Assembly: GCA_034437315.1 (NCBI GenBank)
Contig: DAOTUC010000086.1
Location: 1-25,376 of the forward strand
Length of the DNA: 25,376 nt
From: DSAR01 sp034437315
GTDB lineage: Bacteria; Chloroflexota; Anaerolineae; B4-G1
Reading direction: 5' to 3'
The stretch's first letter is position 1. Each line of letters opens with the position of its first letter. The position numbers were made by a program, and so were the translations under genes. Under the pieces are notes generated by a model that was not told the DNA's origin, searched no databases, and saw only the letters and a program-made list of their open reading frames with translations. Shown here piece by piece: positions 1-7,594 of this stretch.

Positions 1-360
1 GTGGAAACCGGTGATGGGACTGGGCGCTGGGGCCCATTCTTGGATCGCCCAATCGCGCCACGGACGCCAGACCAGGAGCGTCCATTCTGGGACGCCGTCT
101 CCGGTGACGTCAGCCAGCGCCGAGGCGCGAATGTCCCACGCATCGGGCGTAGCAGGGTGGTCTGCGTATTGAACGTGATCTATGCAGAGGGGCGGGCGGG
201 GACGAGGTAGGGGCTCGAATCTATTCTCCTGGAAGACATACTGAAAGACGTAGACCCGCCAGGATGCTTGATGAGCCGCAGCCGGCAGCGGGAGCAGTAT
301 GGCGAGACAGAGGATCAGGCCAACCAGTGTTCTAACCCTGCGGCTCTTAGCTCTCAGCTC
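1..360 (-). CDS. Secreted FG-GAP-like protein, 5' part only; start codon unclear
   Basis: This frame is open on the minus strand from 360 to the left window edge (120 codons), so the C-terminus is missing. The product begins with a basic stretch (RAKSRRVR) and a hydrophobic segment ending PAAAH, a good Sec signal peptide, so it should be exported. Further on it has the loop ALADVTGDGVPEW, which fits an FG-GAP/integrin-type Asp-x-Asp-Gly calcium loop, followed by Trp-rich sequence (VWRPWRDW). A similar loop (DFDRDG) occurs in the large lipoprotein at 19273-22524. The frame has no ATG, GTG or TTG before the signal peptide. It opens after a TGA at 361-363, inside a heptanucleotide repeat, and the only nearby candidate is a CTG at 357-355. 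Either a rare start is used or repeat slippage has damaged the 5' end. The frame lies just downstream of tgt on the same strand. Function unknown. Confidence 0.65.
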
Positions 361-387
361 TCAATTCTCATTTCTCAACTCTCATCC
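346..387. repeat. Degenerate heptanucleotide tandem repeat (CTCANNT, six copies)
   Basis: Six consecutive 7-base units can be read: CTTAGCT, CTCAGCT, CTCAATT, CTCATTT, CTCAACT, CTCATCC. On the minus strand this is a (A/G)NNTGAG-type repeat. It covers the last codons and stop of tgt and the point where the next minus-strand frame opens. Two more copies of a related heptamer, ATTGAGG, lie at 14145-14158. Such short tandem heptamers are known as intergenic repeats in some bacteria (for example the STRR elements of cyanobacteria); kinship with those is not shown. Confidence 0.7.
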
Positions 388-1486
388 GCCAGAATTCATC
401 CCGGTAGGCCTGGAATTTCCCTTGCAGAATGGCCTCCCGGAGTTCGCGGGCGATGGTGAGCATCAAGTGGAGATTGTGGATGGAGAGCAACTGGTGAGCC
501 AGGATCTCCTTGGCTTTGATCAGGTGACGGACGTAGGCCCGGCTGAAATGGGTGCAAGTGTAGCAATCGCAAGCGGCGTCGATGGGCGCGGGATCTTCAG
601 CGAAAGGGGCGTTGCGCACGACGAGCCGCCCTGTGCGCGTCATAGCCGTGCCGGTGCGGGCCATTCGCGTGGGCAGGACGCAATCGAACATATCCACGCC
701 CCGCGCCACGCATTCGACCAGATCCTCCGGCGTGCCGACGCCCATCAGATAGCGGGGCTGATCGGCCGGCAGGATCGGGTCGACCACGTCGAGCATGGCG
801 TGCATGTCCGCTTTGCTCTCGCCGACGCTCAGGCCGCCGATGGCATACCCGTCGAAACCCAGTTGGGTCAGATAGCGGGCCGATTGCTCGCGCAGGTCGG
901 CGTAGACAGCGCCCTGGACGATGCCGAAGAGTGCTTGACCAGCGCGCGACTTGGCGGCCTTGCACCGCTCGGCCCAGGCGTGGGTGCGGGCCAGGGCGGC
1001 GACGTTGTACGCGTAGTCGTCAGGATCGGCGCACTCGTCGAAGCAGACGATGATGTCGGCCCCCAGGTTCTCCTGGATGGCGATGGCTTTTTCCGGCGTG
1101 AAACGATGGGTCGAACCGTCCAGGTGGGAGCGGAAGGTGACGCCGTCGGCGTCGATCTTGCGTCGCTGGGAGAGGCTGAAGACCTGGAAACCGCCGGAAT
1201 CGGTGAGGATGGGGCCGTCCCAGGCCATGAATCGGTGCAGGCCGCCCAGGGCGGCGATCAATTTGTCGCCGGGGCGAAGGTAGAGGTGATAGGTATTGGC
1301 CAGGACGACCGAGGCCTCCATCGCGTGCAAGGCGCGGGGCGAGACCGCCTTGACGGTGGCCTGGGTGCCAACCGGCATGAAGACCGGCGTCGATACGTCG
1401 CCGTGCGGGGTGTGGTACACGCCGGCGCGGGCGGGCCCGTCGGTTGCTTGGAGGTCGAAATTAAAAAAAGAGCTGGGGTTTGGCAT
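368..1486 (-). CDS. tgt: Queuine/preQ1 tRNA-guanine transglycosylase
   Basis: Exchanges the wobble guanine of GUN-anticodon tRNAs for the queuosine precursor preQ1 in the cytoplasm. The 372-residue product is normal in length for bacterial Tgt. It has the active-site stretch TDSGGFQVFS (about 95-104), substrate-pocket GGLSVGE (217-223) and the DMFDCVLPTR stretch (265-274) that carries the second catalytic aspartate. The zinc site is complete: C306, C308, C311 and H337 in the CxCxxC-x25-H pattern. I chose the ATG at 1486 because homology starts there. The open frame extends to 1645, but that overlaps the preceding gene and adds 53 unrelated residues. No good Shine-Dalgarno is visible. The stop lies inside the heptamer repeat. 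No other queuosine gene is in the window. Confidence 0.95.
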   Translation of the reverse strand: MPNPSSFFNFDLQATDGPARAGVYHTPHGDVSTPVFMPVGTQATVKAVSPRALHAMEASVVLANTYHLYLRPGDKLIAALGGLHRFMAWDGPILTDSGGFQVFSLSQRRKIDADGVTFRSHLDGSTHRFTPEKAIAIQENLGADIIVCFDECADPDDYAYNVAALARTHAWAERCKAAKSRAGQALFGIVQGAVYADLREQSARYLTQLGFDGYAIGGLSVGESKADMHAMLDVVDPILPADQPRYLMGVGTPEDLVECVARGVDMFDCVLPTRMARTGTAMTRTGRLVVRNAPFAEDPAPIDAACDCYTCTHFSRAYVRHLIKAKEILAHQLLSIHNLHLMLTIARELREAILQGKFQAYRDEFWRMRVEK

Positions 1487-1561
1487 AGGGTTTATCGGGT
1501 TCTTGCTTCGTGTAGTGATTAAGTGACAATAAAACTCACTCACCCCAAAAGGTATGTTGCC

Positions 1562-1591
1562 AAAGCCACGCGGTTTTAACCGCTGTGCTTT
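1562..1591 (-). terminator. Hairpin between the GAF gene and tgt, possible weak terminator
   Basis: GCGGTT (1570-1575) pairs with AACCGC (1578-1583), and an outer AAAGC/GCTTT stem (1562-1566 with 1587-1591) closes it over a 3x3 internal loop. It lies 22 bases downstream of the GAF gene stop on the minus strand. The T-run after it is short, so termination is likely partial at best. Confidence 0.35.
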
Positions 1592-1613
1592 TGACCCAAA
1601 CACACCTGAAAAA

Positions 1614-2231
1614 CTACTCCGCCATAGTTGAAGCTGCGTAATCAAGCGCCAAGGCGGCCAGAGTCGCCAGAATCAAAAGTAAACTGGCGTCATCTTCGGT
1701 GAAGGACTGACCGGAGCGCTTGTTGATCACCTCAATGACGCCGAGCGTGCGCCCTCGGGCGGCCAACGGCACCGCGACTAGAGAGCGGGTCTCGAAACCA
1801 ACCTGCTCGTCGACGCTCGGCAGGAAGCGGGGGTCAGCGCGGACGTTGTCGCTGATGGCGGGTTCCATGTGCTCGGCCGCCCAACCGGCAATCCCTTGAC
1901 GCCGATCAAAGCGATGGCCGATCAAGGTGTCACTCGCCACGCCGTAGGCCAGCACAAAGACCAACTCGTCAGTCTCCTCGTCAATCAGCATCAGCGAGCC
2001 GTCGATAGCGTCCAACAACACCAACGCACATTCGAGCGTGTCATCAAGCAGGGATAGAATGTCCTGTTCAGGCGTGAAGCGTTGAACCGTCTCCTGTAAC
2101 CGCTGCAGCGCGTTAATGTAACGCTTCAACGCGCGCGTCTCTTCCAACAATAATTGATTTTCGTCCTTGAGCCGGGTACATTCCTGCTGCAAGAAACGGA
2201 TGAATTGGTTATTAGCGGATTTTGTTGACAT
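1614..2231 (-). CDS. Coiled-coil / GAF-domain protein
   Basis: A 205-residue cytoplasmic protein. Residues about 10-50 are a charged, leucine-spaced helix (RLKDENQLLLEETRALKRYI), expected to form a coiled coil and probably a dimer. Residues about 55-200 form a GAF domain, with the typical core GIAGWAAE (113-120), RFLPSVDEQVGFETRSLVAVPL and LGVIEVINKR (163-172). GAF domains bind small ligands or chromophores and usually control an attached output domain; no kinase, cyclase or DNA-binding output is fused here. It would have to act as a free sensor or through a partner. The start at 2231 has a fitting AGAGG Shine-Dalgarno. A long leader (about 217 bases if the promoter at 2455-2483 is used) containing the palindromic element precedes it. 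Ligand and target are unknown. Confidence 0.85.
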   Translation of the reverse strand: MSTKSANNQFIRFLQQECTRLKDENQLLLEETRALKRYINALQRLQETVQRFTPEQDILSLLDDTLECALVLLDAIDGSLMLIDEETDELVFVLAYGVASDTLIGHRFDRRQGIAGWAAEHMEPAISDNVRADPRFLPSVDEQVGFETRSLVAVPLAARGRTLGVIEVINKRSGQSFTEDDASLLLILATLAALALDYAASTMAE

Positions 2232-2312
2232 GATAACCTCTTGCTTTCTGTCTAATCCAGCCCGCCCGGGTTAAGGCCTAACCAATAGAATCCTTGTTAG
2301 GTAGGTTCTCTG

Positions 2313-2428
2313 GGATTTCGCATGGCGAGACCCTAAAGGTTTTGCTCAAGGCCGCGCAAACAACGTTTTTGCCTTAAACAATGACCTTTTTCCATCAATT
2401 AGGGTCTATGATGGGCCATGCGAAATCC
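2313..2428. repeat. Nested palindromic element, MITE-like or structured leader
   Basis: The outer arms GGATTTCGCATGGC (2313-2326) and GCCATGCGAAATCC (2415-2428) are a perfect 14-bp inverted repeat. Nested inside are AGACCCTAA (2328-2336) with TTAGGGTCT (2399-2407), AAAGGT (2335-2340) with ACCTTT (2384-2389), and AAGGC (2348-2352) with GCCTT (2371-2375). Outside the outer arms, weaker similarity continues for about 10 bp (AGGTTCTCTG against AGGTCTTCA). No ORF lies inside. It could be a non-autonomous transposable element or REP-like repeat. It could also be a structured RNA in the leader of the GAF gene. Confidence 0.6.
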
Positions 2429-2454
2429 TGAAGACCTGTCAGGTATCTTCATCA

Positions 2455-2483
2455 AATGTACCCCAAATTAAGACAATTGTCAA
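2455..2483 (-). promoter_or_regulatory. Candidate sigma70 promoter for the GAF gene
   Basis: On the minus strand, TTGACA (2483-2478) and TACATT (2460-2455) are 17 bp apart. The -35 is perfect; the -10 matches four of six bases. A 10-bp palindrome GACAATTGTC (2472-2481) overlaps the -35. Transcription from here would carry the whole palindromic element in the 5' leader of the GAF gene. Confidence 0.4.
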
Positions 2484-2517
2484 CATCAGATCAAGCCGGG
2501 CAGTCAAACCGGGCAGA

Positions 2518-2545
2518 TTGACAGTTCCCATAAAATCGCTATACT
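2518..2545 (+). promoter_or_regulatory. Sigma70 promoter of the NAD operon
   Basis: TTGACA (2518-2523) is followed after 16 bp by TATACT (2540-2545). Transcription would start near 2552, which rules out the TTG start at 2555 for the first gene and favours the ATG at 2588. Confidence 0.7.
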
Positions 2546-2563
2546 TGTGTAAAATTGACACAA
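2545..2563 (+). promoter_or_regulatory. Candidate NrtR operator
   Basis: TTGTGTAAAATTGACACAA is an inverted repeat with perfect 6-bp arms. It begins at the last base of the -10 and covers the expected transcription start, where a bound repressor would block initiation. It lies directly upstream of an NrtR-type gene heading an NAD operon. NrtR regulators usually repress NAD biosynthesis genes including their own operon. The assignment is by position and symmetry, not by match to a known motif. Confidence 0.55.
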
Positions 2564-2587
2564 AGGGAAGTGATGAGGGAGTATGGC

Positions 2588-3265
2588 ATGGCATTATCTG
2601 ATTATGAGCGCCCGTCATTGACAACCGACGTCGTCATCTTTACCTTGCAGGACGAAGATTTGCAGGTTTTGTTGATCCGCCGCAAGCGCTCGCCATTCGA
2701 GGGGATGTGGGCGACGCCGGGTGGATTCGTGAACATCGACGAATCGTTAGAAGAGGCGGCTTTGCGGGAATTAGAGGAAGAGACCGGCGTCCGAGACGTC
2801 TATCTGGAGCAACTCTACACCTTTGGCGACGTGGATCGTGATCCCAGGGGACGGGTCATCACGGTGGCTTATTTTGCGCTAATTCCCGCTCCAGCGATTG
2901 ACCCGCACGCCGGATCCGACGCAGCCGAGGCCCGCTGGTGGTCGATATATAACCTGCCGCCGCTGGCCTTCGATCACGATGCTATTCTGACCTATGCGCT
3001 TAAACGGTTGCGTTACAAGCTGGAATACAGCGCTGTTGGTTTCGAGTTGTTGCCAGAATCGTTCACGCTCAGTGAATTGCAAACCGCCTATGAAATTGTC
3101 CTGGGGGAGGATCTCGACAAGCGCAACTTTCGCCGTAAAATCTTGCGGGCGGACGTGATTGAAGAAACAGGAGTGTATCAAACCGGGGAAGGGCGACCGG
3201 CGCGCCTATATCGTTTTCGGGATGACGCCGTGGCTGAGATAAAGACGAGAAGGCTATTTCCTTAA
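2588..3265 (+). CDS. nrtR: NrtR-type Nudix/winged-helix transcriptional regulator of NAD synthesis
   Basis: A 225-residue protein with an N-terminal Nudix domain (about 10-145) and a C-terminal winged helix (about 150-212), the layout of NrtR. In that family, ADP-ribose binding to the Nudix part releases the repressor from NAD-gene operators. The Nudix box is fully intact: G46-x5-E52-x7-R60 E61 L62-x-E64 E65-x-G67. Many NrtR proteins have degenerate boxes, so this one may also hydrolyse ADP-ribose-like substrates. The C-terminal GRPARLYRFR stretch is typical of the family. I prefer the ATG at 2588 because GAGGGAG (2575-2581) sits at good spacing before it. In-frame starts at 2555, 2570 and 2573 lie at or close to the predicted transcription start. 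It is the first gene of the NAD operon, 17 bp before nadE, and probably autoregulates through the repeat at 2545-2563. Confidence 0.9.
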   Translation: MALSDYERPSLTTDVVIFTLQDEDLQVLLIRRKRSPFEGMWATPGGFVNIDESLEEAALRELEEETGVRDVYLEQLYTFGDVDRDPRGRVITVAYFALIPAPAIDPHAGSDAAEARWWSIYNLPPLAFDHDAILTYALKRLRYKLEYSAVGFELLPESFTLSELQTAYEIVLGEDLDKRNFRRKILRADVIEETGVYQTGEGRPARLYRFRDDAVAEIKTRRLFP

Positions 3266-3282
3266 ACAAACGGAGGTGTAAA

Positions 3283-4020
3283 ATGTCTGTAGCAGATCGG
3301 ATTGTAGATTGGCTGCACGATCGACTGGATGACGCCGGGGCCGATGGTTTTGTATTCGGCCTGAGTGGCGGCGTTGATTCGGCTACGACGGCCGCGGTGG
3401 CTGTGCAAGCGCGGGGCGCTGAACATACACTGGGCGTGTTGATGCCCTGCCATTCAATTCCAGAAGACGCAAATCTGGCCCAATTGGTGGCGGATACATT
3501 TGAGATTGAGACGCTGACCACTGATCTGGGCGACGGGTACGATGCGTTAATCGCGGCGCTCCCCCCCTCAGATCATCCGCTGGCCAGCGCGAACGTCAAA
3601 CCGCGCCTGCGAATGATCACCTTATACTATCTGGCCCAGACGCACAATTGCCTGGTGTTGGGATCGGGGAATAAGACGGAACTGATGGTGGGATATTTCA
3701 CCAAATACGGCGACGGCGGGGTCGATCTTTTGCCGCTGGGCGATTTATACAAGACCGAGGTTTGGGCGCTGGCCCGGGAGTTGGGCGTGCCAAACGCGGT
3801 CGTCGAGCGGGCGCCATCAGCGGGGTTGTGGCCTGGTCAGACCGACGAGGGCGAGATGGGTATTACGTACCAGGCGTTGGACCGGGTGTTAAGAGCGATA
3901 GCGGATGGAGACACGGATCACATCGAGCCTGTCACCCTGGCGAAGGTTGAGGAAATGATCGTCAGTTCGGCGCATAAACGGGCTATGCCGCCGATCTTTG
4001 ACGCCGGTGAGGTAGATTGA
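3283..4020 (+). CDS. nadE: Ammonia-dependent NAD synthetase
   Basis: Catalyses the last step of NAD synthesis, ATP-dependent amidation of nicotinate adenine dinucleotide. The 245-residue product has only the synthetase domain and no N-terminal glutaminase domain, so it should use free ammonia or ammonia supplied by another protein. Visible motifs are the ATP-pyrophosphatase loop SGGVDS (28-33), LGSGNKTE with VGYFTKYGDGGVDLLPLGDLYKTEVW, and the C-terminal SSAHKRAMPP. A strong Shine-Dalgarno, GGAGGTG (3272-3278), precedes the ATG. The stop overlaps the start of the next gene (TGATG), indicating translational coupling. Confidence 0.95.
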   Translation: MSVADRIVDWLHDRLDDAGADGFVFGLSGGVDSATTAAVAVQARGAEHTLGVLMPCHSIPEDANLAQLVADTFEIETLTTDLGDGYDALIAALPPSDHPLASANVKPRLRMITLYYLAQTHNCLVLGSGNKTELMVGYFTKYGDGGVDLLPLGDLYKTEVWALARELGVPNAVVERAPSAGLWPGQTDEGEMGITYQALDRVLRAIADGDTDHIEPVTLAKVEEMIVSSAHKRAMPPIFDAGEVD

Positions 4021-5936
4021 TGAAGGCTGAGGAAATTCTCTCGGCGGCTCAACCGTTGATTGAGCGGACAATTGAAGAAGACCTGGGGCCGGGCGACGCC
4101 ACCTCGGAGGCGGTGTTGCCGGTCGATTTGACGTTGCGGGGTTGTATATTGGCCAAGGCGGATGGCGTCATCGCCGGGCTACCGGTGGTGGAGGCGGTCT
4201 TCACCCAGGTGGATCCGGCGTTGCAGTTCCGGGCGCTGGTGCAGGATGGCGACCCGATCTCGCCGGGGACCGTGGTGGCCGAGGTCGAGGGGCCGGCCCG
4301 GTCGATGCTGGCGGCGGAACGGATCGCGCTAAATTTCTTGCAGCACCTCTCCGGCGTCGCGACGATGACGCGCGCCTTCGTCAATCGGGTCCAGTCGACA
4401 GATGTGAGCATCCTGGACACCCGCAAGACATTGCCGGGATACCGGATGCTGGAAAAATACGCTGTGCGGATGGGAGGCGGACAAAACCATCGCATGGGGC
4501 TGTACGACATGGCGCTAATCAAGGATAATCACATCGACGCAGCCGGTTCAATCACGGCGGCGGTCGAGCGCTGCCGGACGACCGGTTTGCCGATTGAGGT
4601 CGAGGTCCGAAACCTGGAGGAATTACGCGAGGCGCTGGCCCTGGGCGTAGATCAGATCATGCTGGATAACATGAGCCTGGACGAGATGCGGGAGGCGGTC
4701 CGGTTAACGGATGGACAGACGCCGTTGGAAGCTTCCGGCGGCGTCGACCTGGACAGCGTGGCCGACATCGCCGCGACGGGCGTGGATTACATCTCGGTAG
4801 GAGCGCTGACCCATTCGGCGCCGGCGCTGGATCTAAGCATGAAGATCGGCGGGCAAGAGATCCAGCAGGTCACGTCCCAGACGCAGGTCAGCGTTGCGGG
4901 CCGTGTTGCAGACCTGAAAACCGAATTGGGGGATCAAGTGATCATCTTAGGGCACCATTACCAGCGGGATGAGGTGATCGCCTTCGCCGACTTCCGAGGA
5001 GATTCGCTCAAGCTGGCGCGCGACGCAAGCGAAAAGAGGGATGCAAAATACATCGTCTTCTGCGGCGTGCACTTCATGGCGGAGACGGCGGCGATGTTGG
5101 CGCAGCCAGAGCAAGCGGTGCTTCTGCCCGATCTTGAGGCCGGTTGTCCGTTGGCCGAGATGGCCCGCCTAGAGGACGTCGAGGCAGCGTGGACAGCGTT
5201 GGACCAGTTGATAGACGTAGAGCGAGAGATGACGCCGATCACCTACGTCAACTCCTCGGCCGCCTTGAAGGCGTTTTGCGGGCGTCACGGCGGATCGGTG
5301 TGCACGTCGTCCAACGCGGCCGACGTCCTGGCCTGGGCGCTGGAGCGCCGGCCGCGGGTGCTCTTCTTCCCCGATCAGCACCTGGGGCGTAATACAGCTA
5401 AGGGGATGGGCATTCCGTTGGAAGAGATGGTTCTGTGGAATCCCACCCGCGATTTCGGCGGACATGACGACGAGGTGTTGCAGCAAGGGCGCATCTTCCT
5501 CTGGCGTGGATGGTGCAACGTACACCAGCGATTCCGCCCGGAGCACGTGCTGGCGTGGCGCGAGCGAGAGCCGGACATTCAAGTGATCGTCCATCCAGAG
5601 TGCGCGATGGAGGTGGTGGATCTAGCCGACGAGGCGGGATCGACCGCCTATATCGTCAAGCGGGTGGAGGAAGCGAAACCAGGCGCCAAGTGGGCCATCG
5701 GGACAGAGTTCAACCTGGTCAACCGGTTAAAGGCCGAGCATCCGGAACAGTCTATCGCTTCGTTGTCTCCGGAACCGAGCTATTGCCGGACGATGAACCT
5801 GATCACGCTGGAAAAGCTGGCGCGGGTATTGGAGGGATTGACGCGCGGCGAGTTGGTCAATCACGTGACAGTGCCCGATGACGTGGCCCGAGATGCGCGA
5901 ATCGCCCTGAAACGTATGTTAGAGGTGAGCCCGTGA
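4020..5936 (+). CDS. nadCA: NadC-NadA fusion: quinolinate phosphoribosyltransferase plus quinolinate synthase
   Basis: One uninterrupted 638-residue frame encodes two consecutive enzymes of de novo NAD synthesis. Residues 1 to about 277 are NadC, which turns quinolinate and PRPP into nicotinate mononucleotide and CO2: LDTRKTLPGYR (132-142), GGGQNHRMGLYDM, LIKDNHI, EVEVRN, LEASGG and ISVGALTH are all present. After a linker of about 15 residues, residues about 292-638 are NadA, which condenses iminoaspartate with dihydroxyacetone phosphate to quinolinate on a 4Fe-4S cluster: VIILGHHYQRDEV (308-320), DSLKLA, GVHFMAETA, and the three cluster cysteines C376 (AGCP), C528 (HPEC) and C589 (YCRTMN). 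The two reactions are consecutive, so the fusion may help pass quinolinate between sites. The order is reversed relative to the pathway. The ATG at 4020 overlaps the nadE stop; the frame also has a TTG one codon upstream. Both halves look catalytically complete. Confidence 0.93.
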   Translation: MKAEEILSAAQPLIERTIEEDLGPGDATSEAVLPVDLTLRGCILAKADGVIAGLPVVEAVFTQVDPALQFRALVQDGDPISPGTVVAEVEGPARSMLAAERIALNFLQHLSGVATMTRAFVNRVQSTDVSILDTRKTLPGYRMLEKYAVRMGGGQNHRMGLYDMALIKDNHIDAAGSITAAVERCRTTGLPIEVEVRNLEELREALALGVDQIMLDNMSLDEMREAVRLTDGQTPLEASGGVDLDSVADIAATGVDYISVGALTHSAPALDLSMKIGGQEIQQVTSQTQVSVAGRVADLKTELGDQVIILGHHYQRDEVIAFADFRGDSLKLARDASEKRDAKYIVFCGVHFMAETAAMLAQPEQAVLLPDLEAGCPLAEMARLEDVEAAWTALDQLIDVEREMTPITYVNSSAALKAFCGRHGGSVCTSSNAADVLAWALERRPRVLFFPDQHLGRNTAKGMGIPLEEMVLWNPTRDFGGHDDEVLQQGRIFLWRGWCNVHQRFRPEHVLAWREREPDIQVIVHPECAMEVVDLADEAGSTAYIVKRVEEAKPGAKWAIGTEFNLVNRLKAEHPEQSIASLSPEPSYCRTMNLITLEKLARVLEGLTRGELVNHVTVPDDVARDARIALKRMLEVSP

Positions 5937-7558
5937 CCCGCGCTCACGAGACAGATGTGCTCATCATCGGTTGTGGGATTGCCGGGGCGGCGGCGGCGCT
6001 CCATCTATCGCGCGATCATCAACGGCAGATTACCCTCGTGACGCGGGCGAAAAAAGCGGAGGAGAGCAACACCCGTTACGCTCAGGGCGGGATCGTCACC
6101 CGAGGCGAGGAAGATAGCCCGGATCTTCTGGTCAAGGACATCTTAGCCGCCGGGGCAGGGTTGAGCTTGCCCTCGGCGACCCGGATCCTGGCGGAAGAGG
6201 GGCCGGACCTGGTGCGCGATCTGCTCATCAAGGAGGCCGGCATCCCATTCGACCGGCGACCTAACGGCGATCTGGCCTACGGTCGGGAGGGCGCGCACTC
6301 AAGTCCCCGAATCCTACACGTGGGCGACGCGACAGGACGGGCGATTATCGAAAATCTGATCGCGTTGTTGCGAGAACGGCCCAACGTCCAGATCGTCACC
6401 GAGGCCACGGCGGTCGACTTGATCACCTTCCCCCACCACGCCAATGATCCATTGACCGTCTACGAGCCGATCACGTGCCACGGGGCTTACGTTTTCAAGC
6501 AAAAAAAGTGTGTGCGGCGTTACCTGGCTGCTGCAACGATCCTGGCGGCGGGAGGGTTGGGGCGAATCTTTCGTTACACGACCAACCCACCAGGCGCTCG
6601 GGGGGACGGCCTGGCGATGGCCTACCGGGCCGGCGCGCGCGTCATTAACGCTGAGTATGTGCAGTTCCACCCAACGACGTTGGCGGTGGCGGATGGGGAG
6701 GGTTTTCTCATCTCGGAAGCGGTGCGGGGTGAGGGAGGGCGATTGTTTACGCCGGACGGCCGGCGTTTTATGGAGGATTATGCGCCGGAGTGGGGCGATC
6801 TGGCGCCTCGCGATATCGTCTCCCGAGCCATTCATCGCGAAATGGTCGAGCACGATTATCCCCACGTTCTGTTGGACATCCACTCCGTCCTTCCCGCCGA
6901 GCGAATTCGGGAACGTTTCCCGACCATCTACGCTCAGTGCATGGATCTGGGCATTGACATCACCAATCAGCCAATCCCGGTGGTTCCGGCCGCCCATTAC
7001 TTCTGCGGGGGTGTGTGGGCGGATGCGTGGGGGCGCACGACAGTCGAAAATCTCTACGCCGTCGGCGAGGTCGCCTGTACCGGCATACACGGCGCCAACC
7101 GTTTAGCCAGCACATCGCTCCTGGAGGGGCTCGTCTGGGGAGACCGGGCGGCGCGCGACATCGTAAAGCGCGGAGATTTATCGGTCGTCAAGGCTGACAA
7201 CGTGCCATGTTGGGAGGAAGCGGGCACGGAGGAAGACGCCGATCCGGCGCTCATCTGGCGGGATATGCGCACGATTCAGCATACGATGTGGCATTACGTG
7301 GGGCTGGTGCGCTCGGCGCGGCGTTTGGCGCGCGCTCTGCGGGATCTGACCCACTTGAATCAGGACATCGACAGCTTCTACCGTGTGACTCGCTTGAACG
7401 ACGCTTTGATCGGCTTGCGGCACAGTGTGCAAGCGGCGCTCATCGTCGCCGGGGCAGCGCAGCACAACCGCCAGAGCCGGGGATGCCATTACCGCGATAA
7501 CGAAAAGGGTGCGGCGACAGCCTGGTCGGTCGGGGGCTTGCCGGGTTTTTCAAAGTAG
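5933..7558 (+). CDS. nadB: L-aspartate oxidase
   Basis: FAD enzyme oxidising L-aspartate to iminoaspartate, the substrate of the NadA half encoded just upstream. The 541-residue length is normal. The N-terminal dinucleotide fold has GCGIAG (13-18). Further motifs are NTRYAQGGIV, the ILAAGGLG and FRYTTNPPGARGDGLAMAYRAGA stretches, VQFHPTTL, ISEAVRGEGG, and TGIHGANRLASTSLLEG, which carries the substrate and FAD contacts. The C-terminal helical part contains the expected DMRTIQHTMWHYVGLVR. The GTG start at 5933 overlaps the upstream stop (GTGA), with AGAGGTGAG shortly before it, so translation is coupled. It completes the aspartate-to-NaMN route in this operon. Confidence 0.95.
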   Translation: MTRAHETDVLIIGCGIAGAAAALHLSRDHQRQITLVTRAKKAEESNTRYAQGGIVTRGEEDSPDLLVKDILAAGAGLSLPSATRILAEEGPDLVRDLLIKEAGIPFDRRPNGDLAYGREGAHSSPRILHVGDATGRAIIENLIALLRERPNVQIVTEATAVDLITFPHHANDPLTVYEPITCHGAYVFKQKKCVRRYLAAATILAAGGLGRIFRYTTNPPGARGDGLAMAYRAGARVINAEYVQFHPTTLAVADGEGFLISEAVRGEGGRLFTPDGRRFMEDYAPEWGDLAPRDIVSRAIHREMVEHDYPHVLLDIHSVLPAERIRERFPTIYAQCMDLGIDITNQPIPVVPAAHYFCGGVWADAWGRTTVENLYAVGEVACTGIHGANRLASTSLLEGLVWGDRAARDIVKRGDLSVVKADNVPCWEEAGTEEDADPALIWRDMRTIQHTMWHYVGLVRSARRLARALRDLTHLNQDIDSFYRVTRLNDALIGLRHSVQAALIVAGAAQHNRQSRGCHYRDNEKGAATAWSVGGLPGFSK

Positions 7559-7594
7559 ATCAGACAACCAATTGAGTGCATAAAGGAAACTTCT

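Noticed and set aside
1..210. Plus-strand GTG-started frame at the left edge
   Set aside because: The minus strand of the same bases gives a signal peptide and an FG-GAP-like loop, a much better coding reading.
299..1522. Long plus-strand frame of 407 codons
   Set aside because: It is antisense to tgt, which has all family motifs on the minus strand; the plus-strand frame is a high-GC shadow with no recognisable domain.
1487..1645. 53-residue N-terminal extension of Tgt
   Set aside because: It shows no similarity to Tgt and would overlap the end of the GAF gene; the usual family start fits 1486.
6314..7090. 258-codon minus-strand frame inside nadB
   Set aside because: Shadow of nadB; no motif, and nadB is intact on the plus strand.
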